Of a stretch of DNA of 23,840 nucleotides, positions 13,142 through 20,663 are shown piece after piece (the stretch's first letter is position 1; each line of letters begins with the position of its first letter). The translations under genes were made by a program, and so were the position numbers. Source of the DNA: a virus; the IMG/VR virus record IMGVR_UViG_3300037882_005329, positions 1 through 23,840 of that record; one strand, written 5' to 3'. The notes beneath the pieces are model-generated. The model saw nothing but the letters and a program-made list of their open reading frames with translations. It made no database searches and was not told where the DNA came from.

Positions 13142-13173
13142 AGTGTAATGTAAGGAGTGAACACGAAAACTCC
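13142..13173 (+). promoter_or_regulatory. AGTGTAAT motif and start-site hairpin of the GIY-YIG endonuclease
   Basis: AGTGTAAT is at 13142-13149. GGAGT (13154-13158) and ACTCC (13169-13173) form a 5-bp stem with a ten-base loop. The stem contains the only Shine-Dalgarno-like AAGGAG and the first two bases of the GTG start. As a folded leader it would hide the start site. Confidence 0.4.
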
Positions 13174-13873
13174 ATATTTTTATATCATAAGACACAAACC
13201 GAGCCAAAAGTATTACGCAGGATGCAAAATAAATTTAAAAGCTGATTCAACTAATTTGATGACTAAAGGCGGATACCAAACAACCTCCAAGATTATCAGG
13301 AAAATCATAAAAGAAGATGGACTAGACTCTTTTGAGATTTTGAGGATTAAGCATTTTGAGTTTCCAGAACAAGCTTTAGATTACGAAACTAGATTTTTGG
13401 TAAAAGTTGACGCATCTAATAATGACAAATTCTTTAATCGCCATAATGGAGGCAAACACTTCAATAATAAGGGCGGATACAGACTTTCTGAAAATACCAA
13501 ACGAAAAATGATGAAGCCGAAGTCTAAGGAGACTGTTGAGAAGCAAAAAATCGCGTCAAATAATCGTCCTAAAGATTTCTATGAAAGGATAGTAGAAACT
13601 CGTAGAAAAAATAATCCTGTTTGGCATAGTAATGAGATGGGAGAGAAGATTAGAAGGAAAAATATAGAGAGATTTTCAGATGAAAATGTCAGGGAAAAAC
13701 ACTCTGAGTTAATGAAGGAATATTATAAAAACAATCCAGTTTCCGACGAAATTAAAAGAAAGAAGAGCGAAACTAGTTCCGGCGAAAGTAATCCTATGTT
13801 TGGAAAGAATCATAGCGAAGAGACTAGAGCTAGAATGAAAGCCGCATGGGTGGAAAGGAGAAAGAAACTTTAA
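13157..13873 (+). CDS. GIY-YIG homing endonuclease (Seg-like)
   Basis: A 238-aa protein with the GIY-YIG nuclease core at the N-terminus: YFYII at residues 7-11, KYYAG at 18-22 in the YIG position, and an E-T-R helix (LDYETRFLVKVDA). Its second half carries NUMOD3-type DNA-binding motifs, the clearest being GESNPMFGKNHSEETRARM near residues 209-228, with an earlier SENTKRKM copy. The plan matches T4 Seg proteins, which sit between phage genes and spread by cutting endonuclease-free relatives. The start is unclear: GTG 13157 overlaps the AAGGAG and no ATG follows before the core. It separates nrdB from nrdA, a common endonuclease site in phages. No duplicated gene end is seen here. Confidence 0.85.
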   Translation: MNTKTPYFYIIRHKPSQKYYAGCKINLKADSTNLMTKGGYQTTSKIIRKIIKEDGLDSFEILRIKHFEFPEQALDYETRFLVKVDASNNDKFFNRHNGGKHFNNKGGYRLSENTKRKMMKPKSKETVEKQKIASNNRPKDFYERIVETRRKNNPVWHSNEMGEKIRRKNIERFSDENVREKHSELMKEYYKNNPVSDEIKRKKSETSSGESNPMFGKNHSEETRARMKAAWVERRKKL

Positions 13874-13876
13874 TTT

Positions 13877-15526
13877 ATGTATAAAAATTATTACTGGTTG
13901 AACGAGGAATCTAGGATTTTTCTTAAAAGAGATTACCTTTCTAAAGGTGAGACTCCTGAACAAAGGATTAGAGATATAGCGGAAAATGCAGAGAAAATAC
14001 TCAAAATAGATGGGTTTGCGGATAAGTTCGAGGGCTTCATGAAAAAGGGTTATTATTCTCTTGCTACCCCGTGTTGGGTAAATTTCGGGAATAAAAGGGG
14101 CTATCCCGTCTCTTGTTTTGGGAGTTTTATTGAGGACGATACAGAATCTATTTTTGATAAATTGTCCGAGATAGGAGTTATGACCAAGGGTGGAGGGGGG
14201 ACCTCAGCTTATTTTGGCGAATTGCGACCAAGAGGGTCTAAGATTAGTTCTGGAGGGGAGTCAGATGGCCCAGTTCGTTTCATGGAAATGTTTGATTCTG
14301 TAACTAAAATTATTTCACAAGGATCGGCTCGCCGAGGCACAATGGCTGCTTATCTTCCGATAGATCATCCAGACATTAAAGAATTTTTAGCTATCAAATC
14401 TGATGGACATCCAATTCAAGCATTAAATATTGGCGTTACGGTTTCTGATGAATGGATGAAGTCGATGGTTGATGGCGATTCCGATAAGAGGAAAGTTTGG
14501 GGTAAAGTTATCCAAAAACGGTTTGAGAGCGGTTATCCTTACATCTTTTTCAGTGATACGGTCAATAAGAATAAGCCGCAAATCTATAAAGATAGAGATC
14601 TGAGAATTTACGCTTCAAATGTTTGCTCCGAAATCACCTTACCATCGACTTCAAAAGAATCGTTTGTTTGCGTTCTTTCTTCTATTAATTTACTCCATTG
14701 GGATGAGATTAAGAAAACCGATGCTGTAGAAACATTATTATATTTTCTTGACGCCGTGAATGAAGAGTTTATTGTTAAGACAAGTGATAAGAAATTCATG
14801 GAAGCCCCCCATAATTTTGCTAAGAACCATCGGGCTTTAGGTTTGGGTGTTTTGGGCTGGCATTCTTTGCTTCAGTCTAAAAGCATTGCTTTCGAATCAA
14901 TGGAAGCCAAATTTCTCAATACCGAAATTCACAAAACTATCAAGGTGAAATGTGACATAGCAACTAGAGAATTGGCGCAAAAATACGGGGAAACCCAACT
15001 TTTGAAAGGAACTGGGCGTCGGAATGCAACGGTAATGACATTGGCTCCCACAACAAGTTCTTCTTTCATTCTTGGTCAGGTCTCTCAGTCGATAGAACCC
15101 TTAAACTCTAATTATTTTGTTAAAAAACTAGCCAAAGGTAACTTTACCTACAAAAATCCTCATCTTAAACAACTATTGATAGAAAAAAATAAAGACACAA
15201 AAGAAGCCTGGGAGGAAATTCTCAAAAATGGCGGCTCGGTCCAAAAGCTAGATTTCCTATCCGAGCATGAGAAAGATGTGTTCAAAACCTTTGTGGAAAT
15301 CAGCCAAAAAGAAATCGTTATCCAAGCAATCCAACGACAAAAGTATATTGATCAGTCTCAGTCCCTCAATCTGATGATACACCCTAAAACTTCTCCCAAG
15401 GAAGTTAGTCAATTATTGATTTATGGATGGGAAAACGGAATCAAGACATTCTACTACCAACGTGGTTGCAACCCCGCACAGGAACTTGGTCGAAATTTGC
15501 TTCAATGCAAATCTTGCGAAGGGTAA
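13877..15526 (+). CDS. nrdA: Ribonucleoside-diphosphate reductase, large subunit (compact form)
   Basis: A 549-aa class I R1 protein, the catalytic subunit that turns ribonucleotides into deoxyribonucleotides. Every key residue is visible: redox cysteine C80 (YPVSCFGSF), the N248-C250-E252 active site (SNVCSEITLPS), partner cysteine C265, the radical-path tyrosines Y526-Y527 (KTFYYQ), and the C-terminal CKSC pair (544 and 547) that receives electrons from thioredoxin or glutaredoxin. It is much shorter than the usual 700-760 residues. It begins right at NEESRIFLKRDYLSKGETPE, so the N-terminal ATP-cone that gives dATP inhibition is absent. Loss of that switch suits a phage that needs unchecked dNTP supply. 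Confidence 0.92.
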   Translation: MYKNYYWLNEESRIFLKRDYLSKGETPEQRIRDIAENAEKILKIDGFADKFEGFMKKGYYSLATPCWVNFGNKRGYPVSCFGSFIEDDTESIFDKLSEIGVMTKGGGGTSAYFGELRPRGSKISSGGESDGPVRFMEMFDSVTKIISQGSARRGTMAAYLPIDHPDIKEFLAIKSDGHPIQALNIGVTVSDEWMKSMVDGDSDKRKVWGKVIQKRFESGYPYIFFSDTVNKNKPQIYKDRDLRIYASNVCSEITLPSTSKESFVCVLSSINLLHWDEIKKTDAVETLLYFLDAVNEEFIVKTSDKKFMEAPHNFAKNHRALGLGVLGWHSLLQSKSIAFESMEAKFLNTEIHKTIKVKCDIATRELAQKYGETQLLKGTGRRNATVMTLAPTTSSSFILGQVSQSIEPLNSNYFVKKLAKGNFTYKNPHLKQLLIEKNKDTKEAWEEILKNGGSVQKLDFLSEHEKDVFKTFVEISQKEIVIQAIQRQKYIDQSQSLNLMIHPKTSPKEVSQLLIYGWENGIKTFYYQRGCNPAQELGRNLLQCKSCEG

Positions 15527-15531
15527 TCTCC

Positions 15532-15537
15532 TATAAT
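15532..15537 (+). promoter_or_regulatory. TATAAT box before the orphan glycosyltransferase start
   Basis: CTATAATATAG just after nrdA holds a perfect TATAAT, eight bases before the orphan ATG. The same CTATAATA lies in front of the intact gene at 17277-17284, so the duplication includes the promoter. No good -35 box is seen in either copy. Confidence 0.45.
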
Positions 15538-15545
15538 ATAGTTAA

Positions 15546-15635
15546 ATGAAGCGCAAAATTCTCTTCCTTACGAATTACTGTGGTCTTTATACTGGTTTTG
15601 GTCGCCATACCTGTTTAGACATCAATAGTAGGTGA
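15546..15635 (+). pseudogene. Orphan 5' end of the glycosyltransferase gene
   Basis: The frame from ATG 15546 encodes KRKILFLTNYCGLYTGFG after the initial M, matching RRKILFVTNYCGLFTGFG at the start of the intact gene (from 17300) in 15 of 18 residues. By eye about 44 of 56 bases agree, ending with a run of 11 identical bases (ACTGGTTTTGG). After 15602 the match stops, and the frame runs a few more codons into the end of the - strand endonuclease gene. It is best read as the original gene start, cut off by the insertion. A 29-aa peptide could still be made. Confidence 0.75.
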
Positions 15636-17201
15636 GATTATTTGAGTTCTTGGGTCTACGTATGGTGTATTTAGCAAGTCATGGAATTTGGTTCGGAGTT
15701 CTATTTGGATGATGAGAGCTTTTTCTAATTCACCTTTCTCTTCTAGAGTTTGATCTTTAGCAATCTTTTTGTATTCTATAAGATCTTCGTAGATTAGGAA
15801 TTTCCTTTTCATTAGGAATGGAGCGTCCTTGAAAAGATAGTTGCATATTTTAAGAACTTGGTGAGCACCACTCCATCCAATTCTCTTACTTTCGCCATCA
15901 TTACATTTAGTAAAACTACCACGAACGCCTAACACCTCTTTTAGTTTAAAAAAACATCCTTGCAAAAACTTTTCTGTTCCTACCATTCCAATATGGAACC
16001 CCCCTTTATTAAATTGATTCGGTTTAGTTATCCATCCATCACCAAAAATACACCCCAAAAGGAAAGAGTTAAAATATTCATCTTTAATCCAATTCGGATA
16101 CTCTAATAAATGACTTTTATCCTCTATACATCCCAAACTCTTAAGATCCATAGAGATTGTTTTATTTGTTATTGTAGAAACCCAAAAATTCTTTTTAGGA
16201 TTATAAACTGGTGGCCTGTTAAACTCTAATTGGTCTGTAAAGTACTTAACTGTAGCAATATCTTCACCAGTTAATCCTAAAGCGGTGCAATACTTTCTTT
16301 TCGAATAAGCGTTTGACCCATCTGTAAGCAAAAGACCCATAATAAAATGCTTTTCTCGCGCGCCAACATCTTTGAAATAATTTTCATTTAAAGAGTATCG
16401 TTGATTATGGATGCGACTATCATGTAATTTACCTAATTTTTTCTTTAAAATCCTAACAATAATAACCTGAGTAGAATTAAACTTTTTACACAAATCGCTA
16501 ACAGAATAGTTCTTGGTTTTATATAAAACTACTAACTCATCTATTTTATCCAATGGAAACGTTGTTGTGAACTGTTTTGGTAGAGGAGGTTTTAAATAGT
16601 TTTGAATAATTCTTTTTGCAGTTGTGAACCGAACTAATTTCAATATTTCATTGATATAGTAAAGAGTTTTTCCTTCTAAAAAATATTGATATAGAACATT
16701 TGTTTTTTTGATTTCTGTCACCGTCTCTTTCCTGGGAAAATCCTCTCTTTTTATCCCCATTTTTCTCAAGTGATAGGTTATAGCATGGTTGTGGACACCA
16801 AATTTTTTAGCTATTTCTGATAAACTACATTTATTCACGAACATTTCTTTGATTTTTTCTTTATCCAAAAACTTCCTATTATTAGCTTCGCTTATTGATC
16901 TAAATTGAGCGCAGTTTCTTTTTAGAATGCTCATGATAGCACATCTATCACATTCGTAGTCTCTGGATAATTTTCTCACAGATTCATTAAGGGTTGTATA
17001 TCTATGAACAACATCTCTCTCAATTTCCTTATCCAAACTCCTTTTCAACTCTGTTGGCTTTCTTCGAGGAATATTATTTTTAATAAATTCTTTTCTTAGT
17101 TCGTTTCTAGATACGTTTAGTTTTATACCTATAGCCTCAAGGCTCATCTTATCGTTTTCATAAAGGTTTTTAGCTAGCTGTATTAGATCCTGTGTTATCA
17201 T
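15615..17201 (-). CDS. HTH-array / LAGLIDADG homing endonuclease
   Basis: A 528-aa protein on the opposite strand to all its neighbours. The first 260 residues hold about five helix-turn-helix units (near 3-45, 57-97, 112-150, 165-203 and 218-257), for example SLSEIAKKFGVHNHAITYHLRKMGI. The nuclease half has two LAGLIDADG motifs, FIMGLLLTDG at 286-295 and FLLGCIFGDG at 380-389, with the catalytic aspartates D294 and D388 intact, so one chain could form the full active site. It lies between an orphan 5' end and the complete copy of the same glycosyltransferase gene. The start ATG is preceded by AGTGTAAC on the same strand. No intron core is visible around it. Confidence 0.85.
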   Translation of the reverse strand: MITQDLIQLAKNLYENDKMSLEAIGIKLNVSRNELRKEFIKNNIPRRKPTELKRSLDKEIERDVVHRYTTLNESVRKLSRDYECDRCAIMSILKRNCAQFRSISEANNRKFLDKEKIKEMFVNKCSLSEIAKKFGVHNHAITYHLRKMGIKREDFPRKETVTEIKKTNVLYQYFLEGKTLYYINEILKLVRFTTAKRIIQNYLKPPLPKQFTTTFPLDKIDELVVLYKTKNYSVSDLCKKFNSTQVIIVRILKKKLGKLHDSRIHNQRYSLNENYFKDVGAREKHFIMGLLLTDGSNAYSKRKYCTALGLTGEDIATVKYFTDQLEFNRPPVYNPKKNFWVSTITNKTISMDLKSLGCIEDKSHLLEYPNWIKDEYFNSFLLGCIFGDGWITKPNQFNKGGFHIGMVGTEKFLQGCFFKLKEVLGVRGSFTKCNDGESKRIGWSGAHQVLKICNYLFKDAPFLMKRKFLIYEDLIEYKKIAKDQTLEEKGELEKALIIQIELRTKFHDLLNTPYVDPRTQIISPTIDV

Positions 17202-17203
17202 CT

Positions 17204-17219
17204 TGTAATTAGTTACACT
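17204..17219 (-). promoter_or_regulatory. AGTGTAAC motif and short hairpin before the LAGLIDADG endonuclease
   Basis: On the - strand, AGTGTAAC (17219 to 17212) ends ten bases before the ATG at 17201. TGTAA-CTAA-TTACA (17217 to 17204) is a perfect 5-bp inverted repeat with a four-base loop that includes part of the motif and ends two bases before the start codon. Confidence 0.4.
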
Positions 17220-17277
17220 TTTTCAATTCCGGTGGTTAACGTCATCAACTTAGTGCTTGTAAAATTACAAACTCAGC

Positions 17278-17283
17278 TATAAT
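17278..17283 (+). promoter_or_regulatory. TATAAT box before the intact glycosyltransferase gene
   Basis: TATAAT lies eight bases before ATG 17291. TTGTAA at 17257-17262 is the nearest -35-like hexamer, with a short 15-base spacer. The surrounding CTATAATA repeats the sequence before the orphan start at 15546. Confidence 0.45.
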
Positions 17284-17290
17284 AAACGAT

Positions 17291-19216
17291 ATGGGTAAAA
17301 TGAGAAGGAAAATTCTATTTGTTACAAATTATTGCGGTTTATTTACTGGTTTTGGAATGAATATTCGCGCTCTCATGTCTTATATTTATCAAAATTATTC
17401 AGATAAGTATGAAATAGCCTTAGCTGCCGGTGGTCAATACAATTATAATCCAGACTTTTCCCGCTATCCTTGGAAAATTTTTGGTTTGCTTCCAATAGAT
17501 CAACACAGTCAGGAAAAAATGGAACTCGATAAAGTTTTTGCACAAAAAGCTGCTTATGGAGAGTTTACATTAGATTTAATAGTTCAGGATTATCGCCCTG
17601 ATATTGTGTGTCTCCAAGAAGATGTTTGGGGCGTCAGTTACGCAAAAAATATGGAATTTTCCAAATATATTCCTACGATTTACCATACAACAATAGATAG
17701 TTTGCCAATTTTAGATTTGGCTTATGAATTGGCGGCCTCAACTAAGTATTTTTGGGCTTGGTCTACCTTTGCCTCTAAAGAGATGAATAAAAGAAGCGGG
17801 CTCCAACATGTAACCTATCAATACCCATGTATTCCGACAAATAATTTTTTTCAATTACCCTCAAAAAAGAAACTAGAAATTAGGAAACGATTTAATATTC
17901 CAGAAGACGCCTTGGTTTTTGGTTATGTTTTTCGCAATCAACCTCGAAAACTTGTTCATAAACTAATCGAAGGTTTTAAAATATTTAGAGATGAAAAGCC
18001 AGACAAAAAAGCTTTTTTATTACTCCACACATCGTATAGGGAAGGATGGGCTATAAACAAATTCCTAGAACAGTATGGTGTTAATCCAAACGAAGTTCTT
18101 TGTTCCTATATATGTAGGGCTACAAAAGAGTACTATGTTGCACCATATCAAGGTGAGGGACTTCCAAATCCTTTTAATAACAACGAAAAGACGCTTTTTA
18201 CCATTGATGTAGCTAATGGATTAAATTTAAGTCAATTAAATGAAGTTTACAATTTAATGGATTTATATTTTTGTCCAAGTTCATCAGGTTCGACAGAAAT
18301 TCCTTCAATCGAAGCCGCCTTAACTTCTCTTCCCGTAGTCGTGCCAAACTATTCCTACGGCGAAGATATCATCCAATTTAACATTGGGGGTTCATTTTCC
18401 ATGCCTTTCGATTTTTATACCGAACCAAATACTCAATTCTTAAAAGCTAATCCTCGGCCTGATGGTATCGCAAAAATAATGGAAGATTTTTGTAACCTTC
18501 CATCCAAACAAAAAGAAGAAATGAGTGCAAAAAGCCGCGAATGGGCTCTCAAAAACTACGACGTTAAGGTTAATGCCGAAAAAATACTTAAAGCAATCGA
18601 TGAAATTCCACAACATACCTGGGATTTTAAAATAAATTTGAAACGAAAGAAAAACCAAGACTATCCATTTCCAGAAGGAATTGTTGATGATGTAGATTTT
18701 ATTCTTGATTTGTATAAGAACATTCTTTACTCTTACGAAGAGACGAGAGATACGAAGGGGTGTATGGATTGGCAAGCTTCACTTAAAGGTGGAGTTAGCC
18801 GCCAAAAGGTTTACGAGTTCTTTATAAATGTCGCTAAAAATGACAATCGAAATTTAGGCGATCAACAAACTTTTGCGGATTTACTAGAAGAAACTGGGCG
18901 ACCGAAATTACTTTTTGTGCTTAAGGAAAGCGCGGGAGATATTCTAAATTCCACGTCATTACTACCTTCATTAAAAAAACAGTATCCAAATCACGACGTT
19001 TATTACGCTTGTGATCCGAAATTCGCAGGAATTCTATTGGCAAATCCAAATATCCATGCTATTCTTCCCTACGATCCAATAATGGAAAACGAATTACAAA
19101 TGATTGGTGCAGGCTCACATAAAGGTTGGTTTGATATTTATATTCATGCTGGAATTAGTTGCCAAAGACAACTTAACTACTTGAGCCACAAAAACTTAGG
19201 ATTGGAGGTTAAATGA
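17291..19216 (+). CDS. Glycosyltransferase fusion: GT4-like, DUF4214-like, GT9 N-terminal half
   Basis: A 641-aa cytosolic protein. Residues about 5-440 are a GT-B glycosyltransferase of the GT4 type: an N-terminal RKILFVTNYCGLFTGFG strand and loop, a donor-domain start at VFGYVFRNQPRKL, and near residues 330-350 STEIPSIEAALTSLPVV, the E-x-x-x-x-E-A motif that binds the sugar nucleotide. Residues about 468-515 (FILDLYKNILYS...GCMDWQASLKGGVSRQKVYEFF) match the DUF4214 pattern. From about residue 537, RPKLLFVLKESAGDILNSTSLLPSLK is the N-terminal half of a GT9 (heptosyltransferase-like) domain that stops at the stop codon. ATG 17300 is an equally good start, since the orphan copy aligns from there. 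It may glycosylate phage or host surface structures. Confidence 0.82.
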   Translation: MGKMRRKILFVTNYCGLFTGFGMNIRALMSYIYQNYSDKYEIALAAGGQYNYNPDFSRYPWKIFGLLPIDQHSQEKMELDKVFAQKAAYGEFTLDLIVQDYRPDIVCLQEDVWGVSYAKNMEFSKYIPTIYHTTIDSLPILDLAYELAASTKYFWAWSTFASKEMNKRSGLQHVTYQYPCIPTNNFFQLPSKKKLEIRKRFNIPEDALVFGYVFRNQPRKLVHKLIEGFKIFRDEKPDKKAFLLLHTSYREGWAINKFLEQYGVNPNEVLCSYICRATKEYYVAPYQGEGLPNPFNNNEKTLFTIDVANGLNLSQLNEVYNLMDLYFCPSSSGSTEIPSIEAALTSLPVVVPNYSYGEDIIQFNIGGSFSMPFDFYTEPNTQFLKANPRPDGIAKIMEDFCNLPSKQKEEMSAKSREWALKNYDVKVNAEKILKAIDEIPQHTWDFKINLKRKKNQDYPFPEGIVDDVDFILDLYKNILYSYEETRDTKGCMDWQASLKGGVSRQKVYEFFINVAKNDNRNLGDQQTFADLLEETGRPKLLFVLKESAGDILNSTSLLPSLKKQYPNHDVYYACDPKFAGILLANPNIHAILPYDPIMENELQMIGAGSHKGWFDIYIHAGISCQRQLNYLSHKNLGLEVK

Positions 19217-19425
19217 CTATTGGAGAATTCTTAAAAAGAAAACTTGAGGAAACCTATTCTGGAGAAGTAGTTAATGATTTTCTTGGAAAACCACATCAAA
19301 TCCATAGTTTTGAAGTTAAAGATGGCGGAGTTGATCCGCAATGGGAGATTTCAGCAAAAACATCTGATGGAAAAGTGATTATTTACTGCTCATTTGTGGA
19401 CGATGAACTTCCAAAAATCTTATGA
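19213..19425 (+). CDS. Small hypothetical protein inserted in a split GT9 domain (70 aa)
   Basis: A 70-aa acidic, strand-rich protein starting MTIGEFLKRKLEETYSGE; it is not similar to any glycosyltransferase part. It overlaps the gene before it by ATGA (19213-19216) and the gene after it by ATGA (19422-19425). Its position is exactly between the N- and C-terminal halves of a GT9 domain. I do not recognise the family. It may be a late insertion into an originally continuous gene, or a small partner that holds the halves together. Confidence 0.6.
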   Translation: MTIGEFLKRKLEETYSGEVVNDFLGKPHQIHSFEVKDGGVDPQWEISAKTSDGKVIIYCSFVDDELPKIL

Positions 19426-20663
19426 ATTTATTAGAACGAGCCGCCTTAGATACCGGTTTAAAAATCGCCAAACCATCAATAACCGAACATTTTTTTCCTC
19501 TTCCTTTTGATAAATACATAATCTTACAGGCGGACGCGAGATTTGAGAGTCGAAAATACGAATACTGGCCAGAAGTTCTTAGTTTAATTGTTCCAGAACT
19601 ATCAAAAAATAATATTCAAGTTGTTTCGGTTGGTGCTCCAGGAGAACAATCTGTAAGCGATACTTACAACTTGGTTGGTCAAACCACGCTAAATCAACTA
19701 GCTTATCTAATTAAAAACGCTAAATTAGTAGTTGGCCCCGACTCGTTTTGCTGTCATTTGGCCGGGACGTATGATGTTCCATTAGTTGGATTATATCCAA
19801 ATATGTATCATGAACAGAGCCAACCATATTTTGGCGATAAAGAAAAGCAAATTTTCTTAGAACCGGATAGAAAAGATTTGAAGCCTAGCTACTCAGCCGT
19901 CGAACAACCTAAAACAATCAACTGGATAAAACCTGAAGTTATCGCAGAATCAATTCTTAAACTACTTAACCTTACTCGTATTGAGTTCGATAAAACGCTT
20001 TATATCGGACAATATTACGTAAAAAAACTTATAGAAAACGTTCCAGATCAAGTAGTCGCACTAGACGGTCTTGGAGTTGATAGTATCATTGAGAGAATGG
20101 ATTTTCTTCATAATGAAGATAACTTAGCTGAACAATTAAAAATTGGAAAAGCCAGTATCATTACAAAGCGACCAATTAATTTTGATTTAATTAAAGCGTT
20201 GAAAGGGAATATTGTTGAAGTTATTTATGAAATAGATGAAGAACACGATATTTCTTTTGTTGACTGTTTACAAAAAAATGGTGTTAACTATATTTTGTTT
20301 ACCTATAAGAGTAAGGAATGGTTAGATCCAATAAAATTAAATTACTTTGATTACAAAATGATTAATCTAAAAACCCCCATTACAAAAGAATCTATCCCTG
20401 AAGTAAAAGAAATAAACTCCGATGAATTAATCTTCAAAAGTAACAAGTTTACTTTAAGTAAAGGAAAAATTTACTTATCAAAAGCGCATTGGTTAATAGA
20501 TCGTCCAACAACGCATTTTCAAAAAAATATGGATAGGGTTATTGACTCTGGAGAGTTTTGGAACGAATCCGAATCGTTTTATTTTTTAAAAGGAAGTGGA
20601 AATAATGAATTAAACTCAACAAACAATGTAAAACAATTTAAGTTAGAAGATATTGTTCTATGA
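19422..20663 (+). CDS. GT9 C-terminal half with unknown C-terminal domain
   Basis: A 413-aa protein. Residues 1-185 form the donor-binding half of a GT9/heptosyltransferase-like enzyme: YIILQADARFESRKYEYWPEVLSLI, then LVGQTTLNQLAYLIKNAKLVVGPDSFCCHLAGTYDVPLVGLY around residues 85-126, the usual VGPDSGxxHLAxxxxxPxVxLY signature. It lacks the N-terminal Rossmann half, which is encoded at the end of the gene at 17291. Residues 186-413 are not recognised, though strands such as DQVVALDGLG and NGVNYILFTYKS suggest another alpha/beta domain. The two gene products probably meet to form one active enzyme, unless this half is inactive. Confidence 0.75.
   Translation: MNLLERAALDTGLKIAKPSITEHFFPLPFDKYIILQADARFESRKYEYWPEVLSLIVPELSKNNIQVVSVGAPGEQSVSDTYNLVGQTTLNQLAYLIKNAKLVVGPDSFCCHLAGTYDVPLVGLYPNMYHEQSQPYFGDKEKQIFLEPDRKDLKPSYSAVEQPKTINWIKPEVIAESILKLLNLTRIEFDKTLYIGQYYVKKLIENVPDQVVALDGLGVDSIIERMDFLHNEDNLAEQLKIGKASIITKRPINFDLIKALKGNIVEVIYEIDEEHDISFVDCLQKNGVNYILFTYKSKEWLDPIKLNYFDYKMINLKTPITKESIPEVKEINSDELIFKSNKFTLSKGKIYLSKAHWLIDRPTTHFQKNMDRVIDSGEFWNESESFYFLKGSGNNELNSTNNVKQFKLEDIVL

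Noticed and set aside
15615-17201. Intein in the glycosyltransferase
   Set aside because: The endonuclease is on the opposite strand, so it cannot be part of one translated protein. No splicing motifs flank it.
17291-20663. Sequencing frameshift as the cause of the split GT9 gene
   Set aside because: A full 70-codon frame with clean ATGA overlaps on both sides separates the halves, and its product does not resemble GT9 in any part.
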